DNA of 64,000 nt. Origin: Hydractinia symbiolongicarpus (lineage: Eukaryota; Cnidaria; Hydrozoa; Anthoathecata; Hydractiniidae). Of the stretch, positions 47,925 to 60,450 are shown piece after piece. Numbering within the stretch: the stretch's first letter is position 1; every line of letters begins with the position of its first letter. The stretch spans positions 12,710,001-12,774,000 of the forward strand of contig NC_079879.1 in the NCBI RefSeq assembly GCF_029227915.1, given 5' to 3'. The notes under the pieces are model-generated. The model saw nothing but the letters and a program-made list of their open reading frames with translations, did not search any database and was not told the origin of the DNA. A program made the translations under genes and the position numbers.

Positions 47925-49115
47925 GTTACACCTTTTTAGGCACGATTCTATAATTTTTGAAAAAATATTGATCTACTTTTGAAAACGAGCAAAACCACTT
48001 CCTACATATCTTCAATGCCCAGTTCAGAAATATTACATCTTCCACCAATTAACCACCCCTTTTCTTCACATTTGTTTATCAACTGATAAAATTCCAAAAC
48101 ATGCTCAATTTTTAATATTTCGTACAAAAGATATATATGCGACTGTTACTTACAAAAGGTTGAATTATTCTGTGCAAATAAAAAATACTAATCCTAGGTT
48201 CCCAAAACAAATAAATACAAGAGTTTCTTGTTCAACATAACAACGCTTTATATAGAGATATAAATACAATGTCAACACGCAAGCAAGTATCAAAATAAAT
48301 TTTTCGTCATTGGAATAAAAATGACACAAATAATACAAATACAATCTATTAAAATAACATTAATGTCTATTTTAGGAAAGGCAATATTTTGATATCTGAG
48401 TATTAAATATATATATAGCGTTCATTTACATTCAATTATTTTGTCAAAAATAATAATCTTATAACCCACTTGATGAAAGTTGTTTTTAAAAATCTTCTTT
48501 ATTCGGCATAAGGGAAATAATCTCAATTTGACGATTTTTTCACATTTTCTTCACATAAAATGTTAAATCCTGCTATACATACCTTGTTACAACTTTTTAG
48601 GCAAGATACTTAACATTTTTTTAACAAATTGTTAATCTACATTTGAAAATGTGCAAAACTTAACGATGTCTAGTTTTGTAGTATTACTCGCCACCTATTA
48701 AATCTTCCACTAATTAACCACCCCGTTTCTTCATATTTGTTTATCAACTGCTGACATTTCCAAAACATGCTCAATTTTATTGTGTATTTTATTGTAAATT
48801 TTATATGTTCTTTTATAAAATAATCCTACTATCGCGAAGAAAACAATTTATGCTCAATTTTGAATATTTAGTACCAGAAATACATAAGCTAGCTACTTAT
48901 AAAAGGTTGAATTATTCTGTGCAAATAAAAAAATACTAATCCTAAGTTCCCAAAACAAATAAATACAAGAGTTTCTTGTTCAACATAACCACGCTTTATA
49001 TACAGATATAAATACAATGTCAACACGCAAGGAAGTATCAAAATAAATTTTTCGTCATTGGAATAAAAATGACATAAATAAAAAAATACAATCTATTAAA
49101 ATAACATTAATGTCA
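47925..49115. repeat. Diverged direct duplication of ~440 bp
   Basis: The sequence at about 47925-48365 is repeated at about 48590-49115. Shared anchors include ccaattaaccacccc, tttgtttatcaactg, ttccaaaacatgctcaattt, ggttgaattattctgtgcaa and gtcaacacgcaa. The right part is nearly identical. The left part is more diverged, and the second copy carries an extra stretch of about 85 bp (around 48780-48850). This lies just downstream of the Rh gene stop codon. Confidence 0.8.
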
Positions 49116-49378
49116 TTATATAACATTATATATAACAATAACATTATTTCAGAAAATGCTTAAAAATAAAAATTACGGCGAATACTGTTGTTGTTGCTGA
49201 AAAAAAAACATTACGAGTAAACTGAGGAGCAAAAGCATATTTCTACAAAATTTTAGGGAAAAAAATGAAATTAAAAAACAAAATATAAAAATAATTTTAT
49301 ACAAAAAGTAGTTACAATTAAATGCTCCTAAAAAATAAAAATAAAAATTTCTGCAAAAGTTTTTTTTCCTGAGGTACC

Positions 49379-52300
49379 TTAGGACTTTATGGCATTAATG
49401 TCAGTAGCTTTGTCATCAAGAGGAGGTTTCTCATTCATCACAACTAACGGTTTCATCTCTATCCCATTCTCATTAGGCTGATTTGGTTCCAAACCATCAA
49501 GTAAAAGTGATGGTGGTGGTGGTGCGATCCATTCACCCTCCGCTTTATCTGCATCCTCATCAACAGGTCCTGCAGTTTCATTTAATATATGATAGCTGCC
49601 TTTTGACCCATGTAAATTTTGCAAACTACGGTCGATGCTATTAGCTACGCTGCTTCGTTTACTTTCGAAATGCGTCATATTGACGTTATTATCAGCAACT
49701 ATATCACTATGGTGATCGTCTATAAGTCGCGTCGTTCCATTAATACTATCATGGTGACGTTCGTCATCGTCTTCATACTCGGGTTCGGACGAAACGTCGA
49801 TACAATTGGCCTCCTATAATGCAGTTTCAAAATTAGATCAAAAATTTTAAAACGAAAAACAAGTTTAGTAGATCATGGAAAATTAAAAAAACGCATACGT
49901 CAAAGTCCACATGGTCGTCAAAAGCGTCGTTCACCTTCACAGGTTCAAAGAATTTTATTCTAATAATAAACCCTGTAAAAAGAGAAAAGGAAACAATAGC
50001 AACTATACTGAAAAATTGAATGTTTTAAGGATTGAATTTTTACGAAGATTTATTAACCTTAAGTGTGTAAGAGAAATAAATGTTTAGCAAAAATAAGTTT
50101 TCTACATGTATGAAAAAACGGGAGGTCTACAAAAACAATTACTGGCGAATTTCAATAAGTACTCGCAAAAACTTCTTAGCTATGCTATATTGATTTCGGA
50201 AATAAAATGTAGCAAGAATAAAATTGATCAAAATGTTCTACCTGTTAATGCTCCGCCAAAGATGGCGACGGCAAGTGTGCACACCAAACCGCCAAGTTGA
50301 TACATGCCCTGCATGAGAGCTGTTCTACCTTCACCAGGCGGAAAAGAACTAAATTTTTGAAGTTCCAGATATTGCGTTGTATTCTGTTTGGGGACACGAG
50401 CTGGGTACATGTCGTATAGACTAAAATATAAGCTTTATAGAAATATACAATTATTTGACAACAATCTATATTACAATACACAATTTTCGAGAAGTCAATA
50501 TGAACCCTAAGAAATTGACACACTAATTTGTTTATTTATTATACAACATCATTTGTAAACTATGCGTTTAGTAGTTTGGATTAGCAGTACCCAACTGCGG
50601 TCTGAAAATTTAAAATCGGAAAACCAAACATAATTTTTAGTATGTTTGCCCATATAAAATGACAAATCTGGTTATGATGGCCACACACACTGAAAACGCT
50701 ATTAACGTAAAATTTAGGAAGTAAACTTTGGTCAAACGAATGTAGTTTTCAATCTATGGTAATAAACAATACTAATTTAGCCAACAATATTAATTTAGAC
50801 AATGTCAATAAACGTGAGTAGTAATTCCTTCTTATTCAAGAGACATCTATTCGTTACCTGGCTTTAAATTTACTTTCATTAGCCATGATAGCAACAACGA
50901 TACTAGCGAGAGCACTCACGATTCCAGGAACACCATGAGCGGCATGGATACCACGTGTATCATGTATTTTTAAATGCCTTCTCAATGCTGGCTATGAACA
51001 AAATGCAGAAAAAATATATATATAAAAAAGAAATGATAAAAACAAAAACAGACAACAAAGATGCAACTTACCACTATGAATTTATATGTTAAAACGGAAG
51101 ATAATGCACCAACAACCCCGATAATGATAGCATACCAAGGTTTCAGAAGCATTGCAGCCACAGCTGCAATAGACACTCCACCTGCTAACGTCGCATTTTG
51201 AAGATGTAACTAAAAAAAGGAAAACAGAAGATATCAAGTATATCAAGATAGCAAGTCCATGTCATCAGCATGCCACACAGTTGTGGATTCGTGACATCCT
51301 AGAATGCTCCGTAAGCGTCCTCAGCAGAAAGTTTATTGACAAATCACATTATCAAGTTCTTAAAATAATCACAGCCCTCTAATAAATATCGCGTCTATCA
51401 CCTAAACATTTTAATAATTTATGCTAAGCCGAACTAAGATTTAAAATTTTTATGGTAAACTAAAGGCTGGTTTTAAAAAATATTTGATGTCAATTTTTCT
51501 CGTAATGTTAAGCTCCATCAACTGACAAATTTTCATTGCCTTGCAACAGTTCATTGAGTTTTTAGAAAATTAATTTTTATCTTTCAGACAATAAAACCCG
51601 AAGCAACTCAAGATTTTATTAAAAGAAGTGTGTTATTTTTGTAATTAGCATAAATGTTTGGGAAAAGTGACTGGATATTCTTGCAAAATGGGCAAAAAAT
51701 AAGTTTAGAAGAAAAGAAAAAAAAAGAGTCAGAATTTACCCTCTAACAGTGAGTAAGATAACAAAATCAGTAAAGAGGATCGATATAGACACCAAAATAT
51801 TGTGGTTTAAATGAAATGACAGTTTCTGTTTTACTTTTAGTTTTACTAAGAACAGCAGCCACTAGAAAAGTGCAGTGAATGACGATGAAGTAATGCATTA
51901 AAAACTATATATAAAAAACCCTTGGTGTGCAGGGAATCTTCAACCAGGGACTACGTGTGGCATCTGAATTTCTCATAATGCCATCATAATAGTCACACAG
52001 GAAAAATACTCACAATGTTAAATTTACTTTCTTTGCTTTGTAAGACGGTAAATGAGAATGCTGATAAACAACTAGCTGCCAAAGCAAAATACGTATTTGC
52101 TATTGCACGGTTATGAGCTGATCCGCTTACAAAAGCAGCATTCATCGATGGCCAATAAACCCAAAGAAATAGAGTTCCTAGAAAACAAAATGCAAGTCCT
52201 GTACAAACACACTGCTTGAGAACTAAAAGTACTCGATAATCCTCAAACCCAACCTGAATAGCCTACATACGAAAATTTTTCAAAACGAAAGGTAATTTAA

Positions 52301-55300
52301 CATAGTATTTATCCACACCTTAATCACAGTCAATTACACAGACAGACCTATTTTTCCCACTAATAATTAATTTAGCTAAGAGACTTATTAGGAAACTTTT
52401 ATAACTGAACTATGGGTAAAACAAAGAAAAAACACATGTGGAACTAGAGCTCTGACTAGGATAATTCGCACTTCTTGTGTATTTGAATTATTATTGGTAA
52501 ATTGGTCATTACTTAAATGTTAATTTCTCGAAAGTTCAATGAATATAATTACAGATACATGGTGTATTTAACGTTACATTATTACACCATTATTTTTGAC
52601 TACACACCAATTCCCCAATATTTATATGAAAAAGAAAAAAATATACAGAATACTAAGCTTACCAATAAAAGAATACATTTCTGACTTGCTTGACATGGAA
52701 AGTGCCTGACTCATACATACTTTCCGAGAGAAAATCATCCTTGAAACTGCTAAGCCAAAATAAGCACCAAAAATGTGGACTACGATTGCACGTCCGTTGT
52801 CTGAGACACCCAGATATCGTAATAATATTGCTTCATTTACAGCAAAAAAAAAAGTCTCAAGCATCGCAGTGATTAGAAGTTGAAGAGAGTTACATTTTCC
52901 CATTAAAGCACCAAATGATATTAGAACTGCCATAACTGCATAGTCAGCATTTAACATCCTTTAAAAAAATATGAGGGTTAAAAAATGTTTTTCTTCTGTT
53001 TCAGGTGGTTTTTAATGCTTCATATGACGTCACAAAAAGTTGTAAAGAAACATTAAATATTTTTGCAATATTCTGAATATTTATACAGTATATAGCCATT
53101 TCAGTGTTTGAAACACTGTTATCAATGTGGGTCCTGTGTTTAGAGAGTATACATGAAGTATACACCGAAATTACCTACCCAATTTCCCTCACATGGCATG
53201 GGTTTACCAGTAGCTGTGGTAATGACACTTGCTAAACATGCCCGCGCTGTGGACCGAACGACACACCTTGTGATTACGAAGCAAACTCCATAAAAAATAT
53301 GAGGCACAAATTTTATATTTTGGTTACGAAATGAGTAAAAAGGATAGGCAGAATGTGCAGAATTTTCATGTGTACTAACAGTACAAACTACAATAATTTT
53401 AACGCAGTTTCTCAGACTTTCTGAGTGTAGTGTAGTATGTACTTTCTAACTTCTACGACAATGTGCAAAAATTTTTATTTTTCAAAATTTAATAATACTT
53501 AAACAGAGATAGTAGTTGAGAAAAACCAATTTAAGTGCCTTTTCTTAGCATTGTTTACTTTAACTTTATTTACGCCTGTTTTGTTAAAAAAAGTTATGTT
53601 GCTTTTCAACTTTTTGTCACTTTCATTATTTCTTTACACTATATCTACTACTTTTAGCTGCCAATGGTGGTCAATTAACTGGTGTAAGAATTACTATGTG
53701 TTTTACAGTGTTATTACCACTGAGCACTATTTTGTAAAACATTGCTTACTTTTTTTAGGGCCCTACAATGTGCATATTTTCAGCTGTTATGGAATCCATA
53801 CGCACATTAAACCTATTCCTAACCCACAAGTTAAAACATAAAAATCAAGTTTACAGTTCATGTTTTTAGTTCCTTAGTTTTCGTTCCATTCTGGAGACAG
53901 TTAATTGAATATGAGATTGTTTTAATTGCATTTAAGCGACAACTAATTGCATATCTCATTAAAATTATCATTAACAGCATAATGCCAATGATTATATTAA
54001 CCTCTAAATGCAGAACAATGGTAATTCAAAACTGTTTTCTGGAAAGAGATGTTCACAACATGCATTTTATGTCAGAGCGAAACCTCACTGAAATTAACAA
54101 ATATATGGTACATATTAGAATAATTATTAAGACTTATAGTCTGTTCACGTTAGTCTAACTAATGAATTAACAACAAAGTCTTAATAAACTCTATTTATAT
54201 AATTTAAAAGAATACCAGAAGAAAAAATATATTTAGTTTACAATAAATAACAGGACATAGAGATAAAATAAAAAGCTTTATAAAGTTTCAAGCAAGCAAT
54301 ACAATAGATATGTGATTGATTAACACCACAGATAGTTTTTACTCTTAATTAAATTATCAAAGTCCACCATGAAAGGTCACAATAATGCTAAATTAGTTTT
54401 TCAAAAATTTCACGTCACAGGTCCCAATAAAAAGAAAAACATGACCTATACGTTAGTGCAAAAGAATATGTATATATATATAATCTTTATGAAATTCAAA
54501 ATATTTTACAAGCAGCTAGATATGACATATGCAATATTTTTTCCAAATATTGCACATGTAATATCAAAACTTCGATTGTCCACTCACATATTTAGATGTG
54601 TGTGTTGACCTTCACTCTCTTTTATGTATATGTTGTTTAGAAAGTATATCGTATTAGACATATTCTTTAGATTATTAGAAAAATAAAGTGTAAAGATAAT
54701 CACTTCTTTAAAGTGTAACATTCTCCACCTTGTTTCTGAAAAAAGGCATATTCTTTTTTTCAATAAATGACTCAACACCTATATCTATATACATACATAA
54801 GAAAGGCAAGACAAAATTATGATGTATTTAACTTACCTAGATAAGGTCAACAACACTTTTCTATTTTCCATTGAGAACAGTCCCTGTAGTAGTGTTGCCC
54901 ATTGTATCACTACTCCACCAATCAGAAAAGAGTGAACCAACATTCCCCTGCTGTATCTTCTTAAAAAGGTAATAATTAATCCAAACCCAAGAAAAACCAT
55001 CACATGGACATCTTGAAATACTAAGCATTAAAAAAAATGTTATAGTAGAAATTTACATAGTCATATGCAGTAGCTTTTTTGATTTTTAAGTAGAAATAAT
55101 AATAACAATTTAAAAATGAAGGAGAAAAATAATAAGCCATCTATTGTGTAAATTGTTAGTGACACTTTCAATTGTTTTCCTGTATCAAATTATGCTATGA
55201 AGTGCAACTACATTGATAGCTGCATATGAAATACCAAAACACACTACCTCAAGGGGAATAATTTTCACATTGAACTTAATTTAGAGAAGGCCTTAAAAAT

Positions 55301-56850
55301 TGTATTTCATAATTGTTCGTTGACGATAAACTTTTGTGAGTAAAATTTTGAAAGAGAAAACCTGATTACAGCTAACAAAATTCTTATAAATTTTCTGAAT
55401 TGCCCATTTCAAAATAATTTGCATCAACTTAATTTCACAAATTTTGGTCAGTCGTTATGTCCATTTACTGAAATTTGACACATTGTACCAGAAGGAGGAG
55501 GAGGAGTCAAGCAACTATAGTCCATAGTCTTGGTAAACTAATTGAATTAGAGAGTTACAAAGAAAGAGGTGGTATTTTGCCAAATTTTAAGGCGAGGAAA
55601 GTGTTAATAAATTGAAGTGGGTGGATTTTTATTCTGAGGCCTAATGTGCAATATTTTTAAGCAAAAGTTTTCATCGTCATATGTGGTCTCCTCCACAGCT
55701 CCTCTTTGGTAATTCTCTTTACCAAGTTTTCCCAATGTTGTACCTGTGTTTAGAGCAATAAAAAGAGGCACATGGACATATTTGAAGCAGCCACAAGTTA
55801 CAAGTATTGCAACTACATTAATCATAAAATAGACTTTAGAGTTCCAGTGGATTTCACAAAAAACACATCACAGAATTGAGACGGAAAACAAAGAACTAGA
55901 ATGTTTCAGTCAATTTTTTGTTTCGCTAGACCCTGTGCAAAAGTCCACATTGTTTACTAGCATTTTGGGAAAGTTGTTTAAAGGGATGGCTTATAATTAA
56001 AACCATAAATCTATGTGGCAAGCAGAGTTGCCAGATCATCAGTAAAGCCATTTGTTTTAAACGTCACGTAAAAAGGAGGATATATGTTATACATTGAATG
56101 GCACCAAGCTTGGTTTAGCCACGACGTACTTAGCGTTATGCAGTTGTGCATTCAAGCGACACAATGTCCACTAAAAACAAAAATGCATGCACAAATTCAA
56201 AATAGGGACTACTCAAGGAAATTTATTGGTCGAAATCATGTGCTTCAAAAACTGGAAAAAAAAAAACTTTAGAAATAAACAATGTGTGCGAATGTGCCCA
56301 TATATATATTGCGCAATATTGATGACTTTGATGCGCCCGCTTTGAACCGACGTGCTAAAAAACGGAAGTGGACATTTTGGCTTAACATATTATATTTTTA
56401 TCTTGTGGGAGTCTGCAGAATATTAACTATGCCGGGACTTAAATGAGTAATTCAAGCCGAAATTTTTGTACGCAATAAAAATCAGTCTTTCTTGTTTAGT
56501 GGCCTACAAAAAAAACAAGAATGAATCCTTTGATCACAAAATTAGCATTTGTACAAATCAATGTGGTGTGCCTGACAATTTTCTTTTTGAGAGGACTGTG
56601 CCCTAAATTTTCCTGAACTGTTTGTAAATGGAAGCTTACAAAGAAGTCAGAACACTGTTAGTAATTTAATAAGTAAATTATAAGCAATTAATAACTTACC
56701 TGGTGATTTATATTGAGGCTTTTTATGATTCTCCCGTGATTTAGGATCGGATGGTAAAAAATCATCGCCATAATCAACAAACACAACACAAAGATTCAAT
56801 AATATTCCTTGAAAAAGTAGCAAAAGGCTGCCAAACTTTACTTTTGTCAT
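49379..56850 (-). CDS. Rh: Rh-type ammonium transporter
   Basis: A complete gene of nine coding exons: 56700-56850, 54837-55020, 52663-52958, 52014-52177, 51072-51209, 50858-50991, 50242-50420, 49899-49972, 49379-49813. All are GT-AG with consistent phases, giving 584 aa. Hallmarks in order are [25 protein letters not shown], the NADYAV acidic residue (about 117), [10 protein letters not shown] with the first pore histidine (about 173), [28 protein letters not shown] and HAAHGVPGI with the second pore histidine (about 330). Rh proteins are multi-pass plasma-membrane channels for ammonia/ammonium. Both twin histidines are present, so transport is likely. The last exon adds an acidic cytoplasmic tail of about 144 residues with a PPPPS stretch, longer than in vertebrate RhCG. 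Intron 2 contains a SINE. Confidence 0.95.
53073..53285 (-). mobile_element. SINE copy 2, in intron 2 of the Rh gene
   Basis: Similar to the copy at 61874-62110 along most of its length, from gaatatttatacag through aacactgttatcaa and gggtcctgtgttt to gctgtggaccga. It contains the complement of gccatgtgagggaaattggg, the core also present in the SINE at 43112. Orientation is taken from that core. Confidence 0.7.
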
Positions 56851-56865
56851 TGTTGCTTTTTAAAC

Positions 56866-57052
56866 TTACACTGCACTGGCACGGTTTGATGCTTCTTCTT
56901 TGTTGACTTTTGATATCATAGCTCGTGTGCTAGATTTGTATGGAATGCCATTTACCGCAACACGAGATAATCGCTTGTTATTGTTTATCATAGAATGTCG
57001 CCATCTTTCTACTGTTTGAGGATTGTCTTTCATTTTATACACGTCATTGAAC
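56866..57052 (-). CDS. Small ORF immediately upstream of the Rh gene
   Basis: On the minus strand an acceptor (ttcacatag, exon from 57052) opens a frame that includes an ATG at 57031-57033 and runs 55 codons to TAA at 56866-56868. The stop is only 15 bp before the Rh ATG. The product is basic, with TVERWRHSMINNNKRLSRVA and VNGIPYKSSTRAM, and its composition looks like real protein. A good donor (AGT|gtaagt) overlaps its last codons. It may be the final exon of a neighbouring gene, an upstream ORF in the Rh 5' UTR, or part of a two-gene transcript resolved by trans-splicing. I do not recognise the peptide. Confidence 0.35.
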
Positions 57053-58865
57053 CTATGTGAATAGGAAAGCTTTGTCTCTAATCATGGATGACGGGGTAAG
57101 ATGTTTCTCCAACCATGTGCAACCTTTTTACCAGCTTTAATGAAAAATGCGGGTCCTTAAATACTGGGGTCTGATAAAGAGGTGGGTAGTGCTGCTCTCT
57201 TTTAGCTAGCTGATGGCTGCGCAACTGGTTCGTTTACATTTAGAGAAGACAAAACAAACCAGATTGTTTGTGCAAGTACTCTTTACATTGTTTCAATATA
57301 TACTTACTGAACACTTATATGGAGTGAAAAACTGTCTGAATTAAAAGAAGCTTTTCTTTTAATTCAGACAGTTTGTTCTTTGAGAATGGAAATATTCGTA
57401 GTCACGCATATATCATTTTTTCCAAAATTAGCGTATAAATGGGTAATTTTTTGTTGGCTAGCTAGCTAAGCACTAATTGTGATGTTTTTTTTTTTTAAAA
57501 AAAAATCTTCATAAAGAAATTGACCCTACACGAAGAAAAGGATATGGCAACAACACTTTAATCTAAAAATTTAAACATGCACTAATGATGTGCAGAAGTA
57601 GGTAACCCACACACTATTGAGTTTTGTGAAAACTATTTTGACACTAATTTTGGAAGGAAGCTAAATCAGCTTTCCCTTAAAATAAAAAAATGGAGATGAA
57701 ACTCGTTAGCTCTTTTATGTTTTATGTGTCTCCTGATTTAATTTGGAGACACAACCTCCAAATATAAAAAATACAATGTTTTTGTATTAACGCCTTCAGA
57801 ATTATTTTTTGTTTTGCATTCTGTTGTTATGTTATGCTGTGTCTTTTTGTTTTCTTCTTCTCCTCCCATGCTCCTGTTCATTCTCTTTTTTCTCCTCTAT
57901 AGGTTATATACCTTGTTTATTTTATCATACCAAAAAAGGATAGTATATATAGCTTGGGCTACATAATTTTCCTTACATTTATTGTTTTACTAACATTCTT
58001 TACCAGAACCCATCCTATACTCAAATTATTCAATTTTATCATTCAGATAGTTTTTTTTAAAAAATCAAAACACAAATTGCCAATACCTATACCTATTCCC
58101 TCAAACAAACTAAAACTAAATCTTGCAAGAACTTTAAAACATATTACATTAAAGCATCAATTAGTTGTACAAAGCTAAAAAATTGTATTAGATTGTTTAA
58201 AAACAGTCAAAATACACATACAAAGCAAAAAGATGGCCATGGTTTAAATTGCAACTGGATATGCAATTTTGCTAGTCCTTTCAAAGATGTAATCTTTGTG
58301 AAAAAAGTTTTCTGTCAAAGTGAAAAATGAATGTCTAAAAATAGTTTTGCGTTTAAATTCATTTTAAATAGAACAAACCATAAGATTTTCATTTGATGCC
58401 TGCTTTATGCAAAACTTGTTAGCTTGCACTTTTAAAGCAATTTGTGAAAGCTATGTATAGCAGTTCACAGTATCATTGTTTTAAAAAGCAAAAGGTAACT
58501 CAAAATTCCTGAGTTTTAAGGCACATTCCTTAACTTGTAGTGGGCCACTGATTTTCTAATTTTTTTATGTACTATGTATATATGCAACGCTTTATGCATA
58601 ACTTCTTACGTGAATAAAAACAGTTTTCTGAATTAAAAAAACTCGTAGCTTTCAAATAACTTTTGTGTTTTGTTTGTATTTTGAATGTTTTTTACTTCTT
58701 GTTTTGATTACTGTATGCAAACCAATACAAGAAATGACTTAGGGGGAATGTTTTGTGTTTTCTTTTGAACAGTTTATTGTTTGTAAATGAACATATCCAC
58801 TACTTCTTAGCTCTGATTGTGACATTGCCAATGCTTTATTTGTTTTTTAGTGAACAGTTTGAGTT
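57053..58865. other. Divergent intergenic region between Rh and EMC4
   Basis: No further gene is supported. It must hold the promoters of the minus-strand Rh gene and of plus-strand EMC4. An ATG with an adjacent donor-like ggtaaga at about 57084-57098 on the plus strand could be a 5' non-coding exon of EMC4, but it would not extend the EMC4 frame. A 23-bp-arm hairpin lies at 57329-57374. Confidence 0.5.
57329..57374. repeat. Perfect 21-bp-arm hairpin
   Basis: The arms aaactgtctgaattaaaaga- and its exact complement are separated by gctt. No flanking duplication is evident, and the function is unknown. Confidence 0.8.
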
Positions 58866-59396
58866 ATGGCAAATAGACAAGTAAACAAAAGAAATAAATG
58901 GTGTGTTGATTTTACTTCACCACCGAAAGGAATTGTCTTAAAAACAAAAACAAAGGACAAGGAGTTGCCTGTTGGTTTCACAGAAGACAAAGTGAATTTA
59001 CCGTCTGGTTCTCAATCTAATAACGATTCAAAGTTGATTTCAAAACGATCATGGAATATTGCATTGGCACCTATAAAACAACTACCAATGAACTTGTTTA
59101 TAATGTATATGAGTGGCAATTCAATCTCAATATTTCCCATCATGATTATTGGGATGATGATTTTTAGGCCTATAAAAGCTATATTAGCTTATAAAGGTAC
59201 CTTTAAAATGTTAGATGCGGATCCTCAAGCAATTTTGCAGAAACTTGCTTGGCTTTTTGGCAATTTTCTTGGTATAGCTGTTGCATTATGGAAATGTCAG
59301 TCACTTGGTTTATTACCAACAGCACCGTCCGATTGGTTAGCCTTTAAAGAACATAGAGAAAGAGTGGAGTATGTTATAGGAGGAATATCCATGTAA
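58866..59396 (+). CDS. EMC4: ER membrane protein complex subunit 4
   Basis: An uninterrupted 176-residue protein that aligns end to end with animal EMC4 (about 183 aa in human). The start ATG is fixed by an in-frame TGA six bases upstream, and a likely acceptor (tttgttttttag) sits 17 bp before it, implying a 5' non-coding exon. Residues 61-105 carry the diagnostic block WNIALAPIKQLPMNLFIMYM then GNSISIFPIMIIGMMIFRPI. A second hydrophobic segment at about 126-143 leads into KCQSLGLLPTAPSDWLAF (143-160), near-invariant in the family. The N-terminus is polar and cytosolic. EMC4 is part of the conserved ER insertase that places tail-anchored and multi-pass proteins in the membrane. Vertebrate EMC4 is split by introns, whereas here the coding region is a single exon. 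Confidence 0.96.
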   Translation: MANRQVNKRNKWCVDFTSPPKGIVLKTKTKDKELPVGFTEDKVNLPSGSQSNNDSKLISKRSWNIALAPIKQLPMNLFIMYMSGNSISIFPIMIIGMMIFRPIKAILAYKGTFKMLDADPQAILQKLAWLFGNFLGIAVALWKCQSLGLLPTAPSDWLAFKEHRERVEYVIGGISM

Positions 59397-60450
59397 AATG
59401 TCTTGCATCTCTTGTATCTGTTTTTTTTTTCAAAAAAACTGTATTTCTTGAACCAAATTCTTGTGAAATAACAAAATTTACTATTTAAATCTGTTTTATT
59501 TCTTAGTGGTGGAAAATTTATATTTTGAATACATGAATATTTAGACTCTGTGCTAGCATTTTTTAAATTTGCGTTACTTTCTGGCTTTCGTAATCGTTTA
59601 ACTCTCTTCCTAACGGCTTTAAAGCGTACCCCCCCCCAAAAAAAACAAGTTAATTTTATATAAAACCTTTTATTTCTGTGAAAATAATTTGTACTGGTTT
59701 TTAGATATAGGTCTTTGATTTCATAATATGATATCATCAAGTAGCTCTCATAATTATTAATTACGAAAATTCATGTACATTATTAAAAACGCCACATTAA
59801 ATTTCTGAAAACATTTATAGCTCTCTTATGAAACTGTTAAACTGCACGATATAGTAACCAATGAACTGCACATAATTAGTAATTTTTGTTTACTGATTAC
59901 TGATTCTAAACCAAAATTCATTAACTTTGTAGAAAAAAAAATGTTTCTGTTTATATGCAGCCCTCCTGCAGACAAATTTTATAATAGTTTAATGAAGCTT
60001 TAAACTACTTCTCATTATTGCTCTTCTAGGTGGAAATACAGAAAGATCTACAAGTTACAAAATTATACAAACTGAATCCTTTTGGGTTTCAAAGGATTGT
60101 GTAAACAATAGGAATTTGAATAGAATAGACATTGCTCAATTGCATCTTCTTCTCATATTAAACCTCCTCACTACAAGTGTTTTCTTAATTTTCTTTATGA
60201 GAAACAGATTTTTAAGTTTTATACACAAATTGTTGACTTTTCGTTGAATATCTCAATTTATACTTATGTCGAAGTTGTGAAAGTTGTTTATTTGATTTCC
60301 AGTATATTGATTTATCACAATTTTTTCAAGATAACAAAAATTGTGTAGTCAAATAAAAAATGTTAGCAAAATCACCTTAGTTTGTTTTTATTTTGTTTTG
60401 TAATACTTAAAACTGATTATATGTCTTTAAAGGATAACAAGTAAAACAAA
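59397..60450. other. Intergenic region between EMC4 and the aminotransferase
   Basis: No gene seen. A minus-strand 147-codon frame at 59297-59740 partly overlaps EMC4 in antisense and is K/R/N/F-rich without support. An acceptor-like ttaaag lies about 17 bp before the next ATG. Confidence 0.5.

Noticed and set aside
52178-52262. Longer version of Rh exon 4 starting at an upstream acceptor
   Set aside because: The frame is open, but using it breaks the phase with the preceding exon. The internal acceptor at 52178 joins in phase and gives the family-typical SFI-GTLFLW junction.
59297-59740. 147-codon frame antisense to the EMC4 end
   Set aside because: Shadow of EMC4 plus AT-rich sequence, with lysine/arginine-rich random composition.
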